From Calonectria ilicicola (lineage: Eukaryota; Ascomycota; Sordariomycetes; Hypocreales; Nectriaceae), in assembly GCA_020809705.1 (NCBI GenBank), contig CP085828.1:558001-622000 (forward strand): a stretch of 64,000 bases of DNA, in the 5' to 3' direction. The notes below the pieces were generated by a model. It was not told where the DNA came from and ran no database searches. It saw only the letters and a program-made list of their open reading frames with translations. Shown here piece by piece: positions 24,301-36,249 of this stretch. The first letter of the stretch is position 1; every line of letters begins with the position of its first letter. A program made the translations under genes and the position numbers.

Positions 24301-26003
24301 TTCCGCTTTCTACGGAGTACGCTGCTACTAGCCCCGCCCGTCCCTTGGTGCCATCCGGACATTGTTGTTTGCCTCTCGGCCGCCAAAGCTCAAGGTTGCT
24401 CAAGGTTGCTCTTGCCACCTATTTTCCTCGCCCACTTGCCTCATCTTCCCCACAGTGACCTCAGAAGTCGAACCCTCTTGTTTGCCTGTCGAACCTGCCG
24501 GCAATCATAATCACAAACCCCATCCCATCCATCCCTTTGGTTCTATTTCTCTTCTCTGTTCTTTTTCTTTCTTTTTTTCCCCCATTTCCCACACACACAC
24601 ATCTAAACCAAACCTGGCCCGCAGCTTCCACCGACCGACCTCGACTTCCGTTCCGTCTCTCTGTCCTGTCAAATTTGTCCAACTGTCAGTAATCTCCCCT
24701 CTTCTCCCTTCCCGCGCCGCCGCTCTGCTCTGTTTCTCGTGCTACCCTTCTTTGTCTTGGGCATCTGGTCTAGCCGGCCCCGTTCTGCCTTAACCGTTGC
24801 TCGGTTTGCTTTCCCCCCGTCGGCTCCCTGCTTGTTCCATTTGGTCTTCTCTTCCCCATTCTGACGCTTGGTTGCTGCAGGGTCACCACCCTCTCCACAT
24901 TATAGCAGACGCCTCTCCATATCCCAGTGCCAGTGCCAGCCTAGTCGCTCCTCCCTTGTAACGCAACAGCGGTACCGTACCCGTCCGTACCTGCCTCAGC
25001 ACCAGACCCAGACTGGTACCAGTACCAGTACCAGTACCCGACTGCACCGCACCGCGCCTGCACACTTGCACCCGCACCCGCACCTGCACGCACCCGGCTC
25101 CCTGTCAGCCAACCAGCCAGCCAAAACTAGTCCAGGTAGGTGCTACCAGCCAAATAGTCAAGCCCCTCGCACCTTCACACGCACCTTCGCACTTGCCATG
25201 CCATACTTAGTTGGGTCCCCGTCGCCCCTCTGATTCCCGCCCACTTCCCACGCTCCCACGACTCACGAGCTTCCTCCTTGACCGCCCGCCCTTCCAAAAA
25301 CGACCAGACCCCCCCAAAGGAGACAAGACACTCTTTTTTGATTCATTTCCCTTCTGTCTCCTGCGAAACGAAAACATTGCACCCCAAACCCCGTCCCTGC
25401 ATTTCGCTCACAGCTTGTCAGCTCTGTCTGAACTCGTCGAAACCCGTAAACCGCGCCCAAACCTTCGAGCAGCCACGTTTTTTTTTTTCCAATCCGGCCT
25501 AGACGATCCGGTCGTCTTGCTCTCGCTTTCTCTCCTCGGTCTCTCCGCCTTGCTGCCAATTCCACTCTTACCAGCCCGGCTATTCGACTCGGTGTGGACC
25601 CTGGACCGCAAAGCCCCCAAAAGCATCCATCAGCCTCGGCCGCGCCGCACCTCGAGATCGAGACCCTCGATACCACGTGGAGCTGTTGGCATTGGGAATC
25701 GCCTCGTATCACCCCTCTTCAACTCCCTGACACTATTTCTTCGCTGCACGCGACCTCATTCAAGTTCGCGCCGTCATCGCCCCCTCTTCCGTCGCTAGCT
25801 CGACCCTTCGACCTTGAACCCACACAACTGCTTCTCGTCACCTGTCCTGGCGACGACCACTCTTGGATGTTTCAAACATCTCGAAACAATCCACCGGTGA
25901 CGACATAGCTCGACCTGTCCAAACCTCTCGGTTTCGCCCCCCGGAATTTAAACCCGCCAACGCCCTCTTCCACTTCATCTCCGACACGCTCACAGCTTCC
26001 ACC
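24301..26003 (+). promoter_or_regulatory. pyrimidine-rich leader/promoter of SCOC gene
   Basis: About 1.7 kb with strong C+T bias on the plus strand, ending at the SCOC start codon. It contains CT-rich runs, a (CCAGTA)n microsatellite at about 25013-25039 and a CGCACC/TGCACG repeat at about 25065-25092. It begins with a TACGGAGTA copy (24311-24319). Such CT-rich tracts mark strong transcription starts and long 5' leaders in filamentous fungi. Several short upstream ORFs are present, which could limit translation. The true transcription start cannot be fixed from sequence alone. Confidence 0.45.
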
Positions 26004-26542
26004 ATGTCAGACGAAATAGATACCCAATCCATCAGCAACTCTCTTCACCCTCACCCTATCGCGCGCTCCGATTCCTCTACATCCACGAGCCCTTCCGATC
26101 ACAACGAACCCATTATTCACCAGCCCATCCCACAACGGCCGCCGCTGCCTCAGCGAAAGAGCAGTGGCCCTTTAGTCGTGCCCCGGGATAGTTCGGCAGT
26201 TGGTCCCATTGAGCCTAATTTTGGGCCTGATGATGTCAGAGCCATGAGTCCTCGACGAACAAGTGAGGACCTTGACAAGATTGGCAAGGAGGCTCGGGAA
26301 GAGATGAGGAGGTGAGTCATTCAAGGTCCAATTGTATGGATTCCCCTCAGGACGAGACACTGACTGTTTGTAGACACGCAAAGGCTCTCCAGGAATCTCT
26401 TTTGACCATTTTTAACCGCATCGAGGCTGTGCGTGAGGAGCATGACAAGCTTGATAACAACAATAAATTCCTACAAAAGTATATTGGTGATCTTATGAGT
26501 ACTAGCAAGATTACCGCCTCTGGAAGTCAGAGGAAGAAATGA
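26004..26542 (+). CDS. SCOC-type short coiled-coil protein
   Basis: Exons 26004-26311 and 26374-26542 with a 62 bp intron (GTGAGT donor, TTGTAG acceptor); 158 aa. The N-terminal half is disordered and Ser/Pro-rich (STSTSPSDHNEP, PIPQRPPLPQRKSSGP). The C-terminal third is a conserved coiled coil, HAKALQESLLTIFNRIEAVR followed by EHDKLDNNNKFLQKYIGDL, typical of SCOC proteins, which in animals bind Arl1 at the Golgi and act in trafficking and autophagy. The fungal role is inferred from the family. The gene is isolated by about 8.8 kb upstream and 2.7 kb downstream without another protein gene, unusual for so small a gene and suggestive of long untranslated regions. Confidence 0.88.
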
Positions 26543-29219
26543 GGACTAGACTTTTCAGCTGGAAAGTTGCCTACGAGAGGGCAACAAGCGATCAAGTCAA
26601 CCTCATGACCAAGACCTCGACTAGCTCTCGACGAGCTGCACCGCCCGATTTGCGAGCTGATTTGTGCGACGGAACTCGGTCACTATTGGAACTCGGAGCC
26701 TTCTGAAGCATTCCGCAGCACACGTTTGGATTCACACTTTTTGGGGCCCCAGAGAGAGGGCATGATACCCGCGCTATTCGCGCAACTCCTTTTCTTCCAT
26801 TTACCACCATAGCCTTGAGTCGGGCATGGTTGGCACTGCACAAGCACATTGATTGTATATTAACGCATTACGAATCTTCGGATAACAGACTTGCATGACG
26901 GCATCGAACGCGGAGGAGGCATTGCTGGAGCCCTGATTTTGGTATTACTGTTTTTATCTGGACTTGCATACACTGGAACCATGCGAACGGAGCATGTCAC
27001 TGCTCCTGGGTTGGAATATGCCAGGAGGCAGGATTTGGGCGTTTCGGAATATGAACGGCATGCGTGCGCGCAAAGCAGGAGGAGATAAGGCAGGTTTCGA
27101 CGCCGAGCCTTTTTTTTTTTTTTCTTTTTCGTTTCGCCATCTTGTGGTTTTTACTAGTTCATATCATTTCACTATTGGTCCTTGTCTCGGAAATGTAGAC
27201 CAGGTGGGAGTGGAGGCTTCCGGGAAACCTGTTGGGTTATTTTTTTTTTTTTGGCTACTGACATGGTTCCTTCGGGGTGGAGTAAGGTCCGTTAAAAATT
27301 ATTGTGTTTGAAGATGACAAGATGACATGTCCTAAATCCTGAGAGTTTGGAATCCTGGTGTTCGCGTGAGAGTGATAGTGTGCATGCATGTATGTCTCGA
27401 GGCTGTTGGTTTTACAAGCTTCTCGAACGGCTGAGGAAGCGAGCCTGGGCTTGAATGTCTCATTGTGGCTCGGTTGCTCACCCGCCACATGCAAGATGGA
27501 GGCATGCAATCCTGGTATTTCGCATGAGCTGAGTTTGATGGACGCATGTATGTGCTCTGTCTCCCTTTTCGTTTCTTTTTCTTGTCTTATTTTTTGACAT
27601 GTACATTTATTTTGCTTTTTGGTGACAATGGGCGCGTGGCCGATTGACATCTCGGCCGAGAGAGGGCCTGAGCATGTATGACGCCTCGTTGGGCTGCAAG
27701 GCTAAACAGCGGTGCGTTTGATTTGATTATACTGGGGAATTATGCAATTTTGCTCACCGTCATGGCCGGTTTTGATTAGCTCCGGGTTTCTGTCCCCTCT
27801 CTCTCTCTTTCTCTTAAATTTTTTATTTGGTAGCAAATTACAAGTACCCCCCAGTTGGTCCATAGTCGTTTAGCCTCTTTTTTTTTTTTTTTTTTTTGTG
27901 TTATTTAATCTTTCAACCCTTGTCCCGGGAAAGCGAGCCTCTCTAGTTGTTACCCGTTCTGGGCATCCCGGTGTCAAGAGAAGAGAAGGGTCCTCACTCC
28001 CCCCCTGTCTTTCACCCCCCGTCGTTTTGGAGAAAAAAAAAAGGGAGGTCGTGTCCGTCGCCCCGACTCTTTCTTTTTTTTTTTTTTTTGCAGTGACGTG
28101 GGATCCACTCGTCATCGGCTTTTTTTTTTTGGTCCTGCCTTCGCCTAAGCTGTCGGCCCTGGAAGGATCGCATGGATAAGACTAGTTGATTTTTTTTCTT
28201 TTGGTTGGGGAGGGGCCTATCTATTAGTTTTTTTTTTTCTCACGCTAGCGGGAAGGATTCCTGGCCCCCCCGTACGTGTGTGTGAGAGTGCGGTGTGTGA
28301 GAGTGTGTGAGTGAATGTCTGTCTTCCCTTCTGCCCGGTCTAGGGGCCATTGTGTTGCGGCGCGATAATGCAAGGGGGGGTGGTTTTTGTTCTGTCGTTG
28401 TTCTAGCGTTGTTGGGGCCACGGGCTAGTTTTTGTTAGTTGGAGGTGAGGGAGGGGGGTGTTCATTTCGGAACGGGGCGGCAGTCGGTTGTTGTATTTTT
28501 TGATAGGGATTTTTTTTCTCCCCTTGGTTACCACTCTCTTGTGTGTGCAGTGGTGGTGGTGGGTGTGGTTCTTTTTGGGCGCGTCCCGATCCGCGATGCG
28601 ATGATGTATGATTGATTGATTGGGGGGGTGGTTCAGGGCCCCCCCATCCCCCCCCGAGTGGGTTTTCCCGCGTGGATGGTTCATGTCGACGTACATTGCA
28701 CATGGCACATGGCACGGGTGGGCGAATTACTCTATGCGCGACTCGCCAAAACGGCCAGCAGGTCAGCCTTGTTCCCCAATCAAGGTGTCATTATTTTTGA
28801 CGGTGGCGGGCTTTCCGAAAGCCATCATCGACGATGCGGGTTTTGGAACCACGTGTAGTAGTCCAAGCTTTCCCCGGTGGCGTCTGCCTCCCACACCTAA
28901 AAAAAAAAAAAAAAAAAAAGAGTGCCCCTCCCCCATTTCCAGCTTTCCAGCACCATGGCTGTACTCACTACGTAGGCTATTTTTTTCTTTTTCTCTCGTT
29001 GCCCACATCCCGGCCAGCCACAGAGGACATCTATCGCCCCGCCCGAGACAAAAAGGACACGGACAGGTCTCACTTCGCTGTTCCCCTCCCCGCCTACTCC
29101 GCCGCCTCGCTCTGGCCGCGCCCTGAACCACCACCACCACCGCCACTACTAACTAACTAACCAACCACTGTCTCTCAACCACCCAAAAAGCAGCAGACAA
29201 CTCGTGTCAACTCGCTATT
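26543..29219. other. homopolymer-rich non-coding region
   Basis: About 2.7 kb with many long T or A runs (about 27111-27123, 27240-27252, 27878-27897, 28074-28089, 28121-28130, 28219-28228, 28900-28919), G and C runs (28619-28628, 28640-28656) and a degenerate (TG)n/(GA)n stretch at about 28275-28315. The first part is probably the SCOC 3' UTR. No coding gene is supported; the ORFs here are low-complexity shadows. Confidence 0.5.
29185..29189 (-). terminator. Pol III terminator of tRNA-Thr
   Basis: A run of five A on the plus strand (five T on the transcribed minus strand) about 30 nt past the tRNA 3' end; a normal RNA polymerase III stop. Confidence 0.55.
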
Positions 29220-29290
29220 GCCCACTGACGGAATCGAACCGTCGATCTTTTCATTACGAGTGAAACGCCTTACCACTCGGCCAAGCGGGC
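29220..29290 (-). tRNA. tRNA-Thr (anticodon CGT)
   Basis: A 71-nt cloverleaf on the minus strand. Acceptor arms GCCCGCT and AGTGGGC pair, with one G-U. The D-arm contains GGCCGAGTGGTAAGGC, the anticodon arm TTTCA-CTCGTAA-TGAAA gives anticodon CGT (Thr, codon ACG), and the T-arm GACGG-TTCGATT-CCGTC is perfect. No intron. CCA is not encoded, as expected for eukaryotes. Confidence 0.92.
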
Positions 29291-29741
29291 TTCGAGAGTG
29301 GCTGTGCGGCGCGTTAATAGTGTCTATGCATGCCGAGAGGGAGGGGGAGGGGATTCGCATGGTGGCTTGCAGATGATAGTGCCGTGACAGCCCAAAGAGG
29401 GGGAGGGGTCTTTCGTACTCTTTTTTTGTATACATTGAATGGTTAGAAAAATTTTCCAAGTTTCAAAACCAAATAATAAAAAAAAGAAAGACAAAGCTGT
29501 CAGGCTCCACGTTTCAACTTGTAAGCGAGCGCCCCGAGAGACTGGGAGTTTCGGGTTTGCGTTGGGATTGTGATAGTTCATCTGGCCCCCCCTGTCCAAC
29601 TTGCAACGCGCTGCAGCGCCGCCCCCCTAGTTTGATGCTACGACGTCACATGTTACAGATTAATTGTCAAAAATGTTTCAACATATTCTCTGACGAACTC
29701 ATATACATACATCCTCGTCTATTACATGTACCCACATGGCT
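29291..29741. other. intergenic region
   Basis: About 450 bp between the tRNA gene and the 3' end of the TRAPP subunit gene. A/T tracts; nothing recognised. Confidence 0.4.
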
Positions 29742-32700
29742 CTATGCTACAATTCGTCCCTTGCTTTTGCCCAGTCTCTCACTCTCCAACACTAGCGGTC
29801 CGCCGCCAGGGCCACTTGCATCTAGGCTCACAGTAACTGCCCTTCTTTCTCCCACGACTCGGACGCTCTCGCCCAGGTTCCTCCAGTCAATTTCGCATGG
29901 CAATGGGTCGTTTGCCAAAACACTTGCTGATGCATCCTTGACCTCGCGGATCTCGATGCTGGGATAGGGCAGCCAGCCTTCTCGAAGAGGGATGAGAATC
30001 AAGGGAATCTCAGCCTCCGTCTCTGGCTTAGAAAACAGTGCCTCTCCTGCCTTGCGAGGAATGACAAAGTGACCCTTTCGACGACCACCTAGAAGCCATG
30101 TATCAACTGGTGCAGTTACTTCGTAGCTAAACTCCTGGTCCTCGTTGCGTAGCATTTCCGTGTCCCAGATTTGAGTCCACTTTAGATGCAATGTAGCTGT
30201 CATCATCTCATTCGTACAAACTGTGGGAGTTGCTCCTGGTTTTTCATCCACCAGCCCATCTCCTTTCCTTTGGAAGCGGATATCGGCCGTGTGAAGAATG
30301 GGCAGCGTGGGAATCTCGACAGGAATCAAGATAGTGCTTGCATCGGCCACTTGAGGTGCTGGGATTGACACTCGAGGATTGGCCTTTTGCCAATCCTTGA
30401 GAAGCGACGTAATTTTGTCACCCGCCATTTCTTTGGAGCCAGGGATTCGGCCCAATCCACCAAAATAGCGATCCCAGGCGACGTCAGATAGAAAGACTGT
30501 TGTAACGGCTCCAAGGAGCGCAGCCCGTTCCATGTCCTGGGCCTGAATGCCTTTTCTTATTTCCTTCACCATCGTTTGTGAAATAATCTTGCCAAACTGC
30601 TCGAGGCCTGCTTGCTCGACACTCTTGGAGATGGACTCGATAATGCGCTCCTCAATCTCGTTTTGCAATACACTGTAAAAGAGTTTCAAGTACATTGTCT
30701 TGGCTGGACGTTTGGTGCTTTTTACGCCAAGCTTCCTCTTGATTCTGTACAGCAGAGTAGTTGGCTGTTTCGGAAATGCCATGACGGTATCAGAAGGTGG
30801 GAATCCAAATTCTGATTCAAACAAGTCTGAGTGAATGAGTTCGCTCTTGTAAACTCGCAGAGGACTGTAGCTCGCTGTCGACACATTGAACCGCGAGAGA
30901 AGTATTTCGTGCTTGAACACATCTTGCACATTGACTCCAAGAGCTAGTGAAATAGGGATCACCATAAATTTGGCAAAGAAAAACTTTTTGCCGTCGTCTG
31001 TGGTATAAGACACCTCGATTTTAGTGGAAATGTCGCTCATATCTTGCTCTACCGAGTATGAGAAGCGAAGCATAGTAGTTGTGTTTGACTCAATCTTGTT
31101 AAAGTAGAAAGCGCCTGCTCCGGGAGGTTTTGCAAACTCCACCGAAGAGTCGACGATTTTGGCCTCAACTGTCAAGAGCCGGAGACCACCCGTTGCGGGC
31201 TTGACTCGGATTTCACAACTCTTCAATGAATTCCATCCCGGGCGCAAAACCAAGTCAAGTGTATTATTCTTATCCAGAGTGGTGTGCTTGGTCGCCGTAA
31301 GTTGAACATCGAGTGCTCCAGTTCGTTGGAAAATAACAACATCTGCATTTTTGAAAATATCGGTATCCTGAGGCGGAGGATGGTTGACGTCACGCTCAAA
31401 GTGGAGGAATAAATTGCTCGAGGACAGACCGAGGTGGTCGACTCTGTATTTTCCTGGCACAAGTGTCTAGAATCTGGGTCAGTAGACAAATCAAATCATT
31501 TAGCGACACACTTACCACACAGTTCACTTTGATGTTGTTCTTGCCTGGATTGAGCACAATGTCCTCTCGTAGAGTGAATTTCAGTTCCTTCACTGGCCCG
31601 CCCTCAGTTGCTGAGACTCGGAGAGTCACACCGTCAAGTTTAATATCGTCTGGAAGCAAACTTCGGAGATTAATTGTCAAGGAGCAACTATCCTTGCCGT
31701 CGTGGTACTCTGGCGCACCCGTGAGTTCAATGTCGGTGAAGAAATTGGATAGATGAACCTTGACCTGGGAAGGAAGAGAGGACGCAAGATCGAATAGATT
31801 GCCGACGACGCCCTGCATTGACGGGGTATTAGGGATATTAATCTTAGACATGACTGATACGGAGTTAGACATCAAGTCCAAACGCTCCTTTTCAGCCGCA
31901 CAAGCCTTTGTAAGTAGCTTGAGAGCACCTGTGACATATTCATCCTGCGACTTGATTTCTCGAAGGCAGTGCAGATACATGACCAGCATGGACAACTCCA
32001 ACGAGCTCCATCCGCTGCGACCAAAGAACGGAATGGCCTCAAAAAAGTACGTTTTGGCAGAGCTGTAATCCTTCAGGTAGAATTTCAACACAGCCAAATC
32101 GGCTCTGTTTGCATGAACAGCATGTTCATGGTTTGCGACAGTGTAGTGTCGTAGAGCCTTGTCGGTAAGAATCTCGTACAATCGGTAGAAATTGTCCGAG
32201 TTATCAAGCGCTGTTTCCAAGAGATGGCTGTCGATACCAGCTAACAGAGGCGAATATGTAACTACCTCTTTTTTCTCGTCGTCTGCATCATCGTCATCAC
32301 CATCATCGTCGCCATCGTCACCATCCTCATCTGACTTATCAGAAGTTGGAGCAGAGTCATCCAAGCTGATTTCGACAAAGTCGCTCGCGTCTGGTTCTCG
32401 TACAACTGGTGCCTCGCTCCAGCCATCACTCCAACCACGTTTCTTGCCCAGTTCGTCAAGAATACTCCTCGAAAGCATATGAAGGTCTGCACGCCTAGCA
32501 GCTAGTTCCTCAAGCCCAGCCTTGAGGAATTGTGCAGCTGTGCCATCGTCCTCGATAGGGGGCATCCCAGGTCCTGGGAAAATCCCTGGGCTCAGTGGAG
32601 GGCGCTGTGATGGGTGGGGGCTGACCTGAACGCGGAGAGAGGTGGTTCTTGCAGGATGCATCATGGTTTTTGGTTCAGGGATTGACGCCTTTTGTTCAGG

Positions 32701-34508
32701 GCCTTCCCCCTGGATGAGAGTCGAGGGAGGAATGGGGAGTGCCTTGGATGACGTTTGAGCAAGAATTTGCTGTGAGATGGCGAATGCAAATGAAGCCACA
32801 ATGTTATCGACCACTTCTACCAAGTTAGGGTCAAGAGGCGCATCATCCTCCTTGCCCTCAGTCTTTGCTGGCGTCATTGAGGTGATAATATCTTGACGCA
32901 TAACCTGTGATACGGCAGGGATAAACTGCAATGTTCTTCGGCAGATTTCAGCCAACATAGCCAAATTCTCCGTCTCTTCTGCATGCTTTGGAGGAGGAGC
33001 CAGGGGGGCCACGCCATGGAGGACAGACTCTTGCTGTTCCTTCAGCTTAGCCAATAACTCTTCTCTCGATGACCAGGCGTTTCCTAGTCGCAGTAAGAGG
33101 GCGACTTGTCGCGCAAAAATGTAACAACGGAAATCGAAAACGGAAACATTATTCGCCAGGATCATATCCCGATAGGCTTTCTTGGTCGCACTCAGGGGAA
33201 TCTCTTCGAATTGATCCCGGGGTCCTCCTTCTCCTGACTGAAGGTCAACGGCTTCCTCGTCTGCAGCATCTCCAGATACTTTAGCAAGCGCCTTTTCAAC
33301 CTGTTCCTTTAATTCCTCCGTATAGGGCAATAGTGCGCCCCCGTGGCTCTCTGGCGATCCTTCAGAAGCTTGCTCGTTGATGATGGTATCCAACCCAACA
33401 CTGAGCTCATCATACCCGACCAAAGCATCCTCGACGAGACCTACACTTTCGAAACCTCTAGCCAAGCCTTCTTTAAGGATGAAGAATGTGCAAAAGTTCC
33501 AACCAGGGAGACTTCGTTGTCCATCCTTTTCTTTGATGTCCTCCTCATACCTGGTCACCCTGTCGTCAAACGAGGTCAAAATGAGACTCTTAATCTTCGC
33601 CACCAGGTCTTCCCAAGCATTCTCGGCATCTGTAGCGTTCTCGGAATACCCTGTTGGGACAGCAGGCACAACTCTGGGCAGGAGATCGTACGGGACGTCA
33701 TTGATGCCGATTCGAATTTGGGAAATGCGATCCACAGCTGATTTGCCAGCACCGCCGAAATCCGTCTTTAGCTTCTCGAGCAAGGGAGTAGACCCAGCGC
33801 GCCAGCGAGAGGTTGCCTTTTCGGATACGCTGCTGCCCTCCGTCTTGGTGCTACTCCTTGGCTGGGTGGCAGCCACAGTATTTGGGATGACGACATGGAT
33901 GATGAGGTACTCAAATGCCTCATGTTTCTCCTGGTGAGTGCTCTTCTTTGAACTTGGGGGTGGCGTGGTATTTGTCTTCAACCATTCCCGAATCTCAGAC
34001 CGCACTGAGCTCTTGTAAGAGTCGTTGTCGTCGCATCGGACTAGGAGGACCTTGAGGTAGGGAGTACGGCGCAATCCAGGGATTTGGTGGCGTCGCTGAG
34101 CAGCGGACTTGGAAGATAGCGAATTGGTATCGGCCTGGTCGGCCTCGGCAGCGGGGGCGCCTACTTGCTGGGTTTGGAAGCCATCGTCGACGGTGCTGAC
34201 GGAGCGTCGTACCGACGTGGTCGATATGGCGGATGAAGGATCAACGCCGCCCTGTATGAGCTCGACATGAAGGGTATCGATAGAGCGCAATGGTCCGGCG
34301 TGCGATTGCCAGTTCAAGTTGTGAAGAGGCAGACGGGGAACAAGTCCCGGGGCGAGTAACTTGTAGACGTCGTGGGGATCGAAGTACTCGACTGGACATG
34401 ACGTTAGCACACAATGGCACTTAGTAGTCGCTGGAGCGGGAAAGGGCAGAGGGCGAGGGCCGTAGAGCACGCACCTGTCACTTTTGACGTCGAAAGTTGC
34501 TGTTCCAT
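29742..34508 (-). CDS. trs130: TRAPP II complex subunit Trs130 (TRAPPC10)
   Basis: Three exons: 34508-34475, 34391-31516 and 31466-29742, with introns of 83 and 49 bp; 1544 aa. The first exon encodes MEQQLSTSKVT and splices into VEYFDPHDVYKLLAPGL, the typical Trs130 start. Trs130 is a large specific subunit of TRAPP II, which acts at the late Golgi as an exchange factor for Ypt31/32 (Rab11). The body is alpha-solenoid-like in the N-terminal two thirds (SGRSGWSSLELSMLVMYLHCL near the middle) and beta-rich at the C-terminus. An acidic low-complexity insert (DEDGDDGDDDGDDDDADDE) and a proline-rich segment with SPHPSQRPPLSPGIFPGPG lie in the middle. The C-terminal domain ends LVLESERLGKSKGRIVA. 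Housekeeping; expected to be essential or nearly so. Confidence 0.92.
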
Positions 34509-34951
34509 GGCAAACAGCGCGGCTTGGCCGTTGTCATTGTCGTGCATCCACGTTGCGTATGGATTGGCGTCGTCGCACTGGATTTCTAGCTGGCCCGTTA
34601 CACTGGCCGACCCCCTGTACCGGGGGTGTGGGGGGCCGCCTCCCGTTTTGGCAGTGAGCTCACCGCCACAGAACGGAGCACGTGTTTCTCCGTTTCCAGG
34701 CCGCTGGGGCACCATTATTGGCTAGCGCCTCATGACGCCACGGCCAGCACCCAAATTGATGGCGGGGTCGCTGCAGAATTTCATGGAGGGGCAATAATAT
34801 TTGGGCTGCTGGCTGGGTATTAAGCCGAGAGACTCTAAGGGTGAGTTTTTATTGAGGACTTTATCTCTCTTTCTTTTTTTCATTTTTATTCTCATCAACT
34901 TGACTTTTCTATTTTTATCCCTTACGTGTCTTTTCCAAATATATTGCGAAA
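34509..34951. promoter_or_regulatory. divergent promoter, trs130 / mri1
   Basis: About 440 bp separating the divergently transcribed trs130 and mri1 start codons. A pyrimidine-rich stretch (about 34857-34925) directly precedes mri1. Shared promoter inferred from spacing only. Confidence 0.5.
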
Positions 34952-36118
34952 ATGTCCGCCCTCAAAGCTGTCAAGTACACCCGAGGCAAGCTCGAGGTCC
35001 TAGACCAGCTTCGTCTTCCTCACGAATTCCACTATGACGATGTCACCAACAGAACCGAAGCCTTTGACAGCATTGCTTCTATGCGCACACGCGGTGCTCC
35101 TGCCATCGCGATCGTGGCCAGCTTGGGACTTGCTGTGGAGCTGCACAATGGAAGTCTGACTGCCACTTCCGCCGATGAAGCCGTTTCTCAGATCGATGAG
35201 GCCCTGGACTATCTCAAGGAGAGCCGCCCTACCGCCGTCGACCTCACCAACGCTATCAACCAGCTCAAGGCCAAGATCCGAACTGTAGGCTCTGGTGCTA
35301 GCAAGGATGCCATTGTAGCTGCGTTCATCGAAGAGGCTGAAAAGATCTTTGAAAAGGATCTCCAGACCAACCTCTCCATTGGCGATCACGGTGCCCAGTG
35401 GTTGCGCGTCAATGCTAATGCTTCAGAGAGCCAGCAGATTTCAGTCCTCACACACTGCAACACTGGTTCGCTCGCTACTTCTGGTCACGGTACCGCCCTC
35501 GGAATTATCCGCACCCTCCAAACCCAGGGCCTGCTCCAGCATGCCTTTTGCACCGAGACCCGGCCATACAACCAGGGGAGTCGACTAACTGCCTTTGAGC
35601 TCGTATACGAGGGCATCCCCAGCACACTGATTACCGATTCCATGGCTGCCTCTCTTTTCCGCACTCGAAAGCAGGAAAAGAACATTGCTGCCGTCATCGT
35701 TGGCGCTGACCGAGTTGTTCGCAACGGCGACACTGCCAACAAGATCGGCACCTATCAACTGGCTGTTCTCGCCAAGGCCCACGGCATCAAATTCATCGTC
35801 GCTGCACCCACCACCAGCCTTGACCTAGAGACTGAGACAGGTGACGGCATCAAGATTGAGGAGCGAAAGAAGGAGGAGCTGACGCAAATCACCGGCGCTG
35901 TCATCAAGCCCGATGGTACTGTTGACGAGTCGCAAAAGGTGCGCGTTGCCACTGCCGATCAGCGAGTCGGTGTCTGGAACCCAGCATTCGATGTCACCCC
36001 CGCCGAGTTCATTGACGTCGTTGTTACTGAGAAGGGTGCCGTGGAGAAGGGACCAGATGGCAAGTTTGACTTTAGCAACATCTTGCCTGAGCGTTGGGCC
36101 AAGGTGATTGGCGCATAA
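34952..36118 (+). CDS. mri1: methylthioribose-1-phosphate isomerase
   Basis: Single exon, 388 aa. Converts 5-methylthioribose-1-phosphate to 5-methylthioribulose-1-phosphate in the methionine salvage pathway. eIF2B-alpha-like fold. Diagnostic motifs: SMRTRGAPAIAIVASLGLAVE near the start, VLTHCNTGSLATSGHGTALG with catalytic Cys169, and VGADRVVRNGDTANKIGTYQ with catalytic Asp253. The C-terminus has VWNPAFDVTPAEFIDVVVTEKG. Length is normal for the fungal enzyme. Uninterrupted coding and codon use biased to C-ending codons fit a well-expressed housekeeping gene. Cytosolic, although some orthologues are also nuclear. Confidence 0.96.
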   Translation: MSALKAVKYTRGKLEVLDQLRLPHEFHYDDVTNRTEAFDSIASMRTRGAPAIAIVASLGLAVELHNGSLTATSADEAVSQIDEALDYLKESRPTAVDLTNAINQLKAKIRTVGSGASKDAIVAAFIEEAEKIFEKDLQTNLSIGDHGAQWLRVNANASESQQISVLTHCNTGSLATSGHGTALGIIRTLQTQGLLQHAFCTETRPYNQGSRLTAFELVYEGIPSTLITDSMAASLFRTRKQEKNIAAVIVGADRVVRNGDTANKIGTYQLAVLAKAHGIKFIVAAPTTSLDLETETGDGIKIEERKKEELTQITGAVIKPDGTVDESQKVRVATADQRVGVWNPAFDVTPAEFIDVVVTEKGAVEKGPDGKFDFSNILPERWAKVIGA

Positions 36119-36249
36119 GGGTTTGAACACCATTTACACATTTCATTCATCGTTTTGTATCTTTGGGTTTAAAAGCGGGAGGGCATCATATTTAACATTA
36201 GAATGACAGGATCGGAGCTTCATGGGATCATATCCGGGTATCTAGCGGC

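Noticed and set aside
25211..25798. Plus-strand ORF of 195 codons upstream of SCOC
   Set aside because: Lies in the CT-rich leader and its composition follows base bias (Pro/Ser/Arg/Leu); no motifs.
28403..29146. Overlapping ORFs rich in His, Pro and Arg on both strands
   Set aside because: Produced by homopolymer and microsatellite sequence; no conserved features.
33343..33937. Plus-strand ORFs of 132 and 186 codons
   Set aside because: Antisense to the coding exon of trs130.
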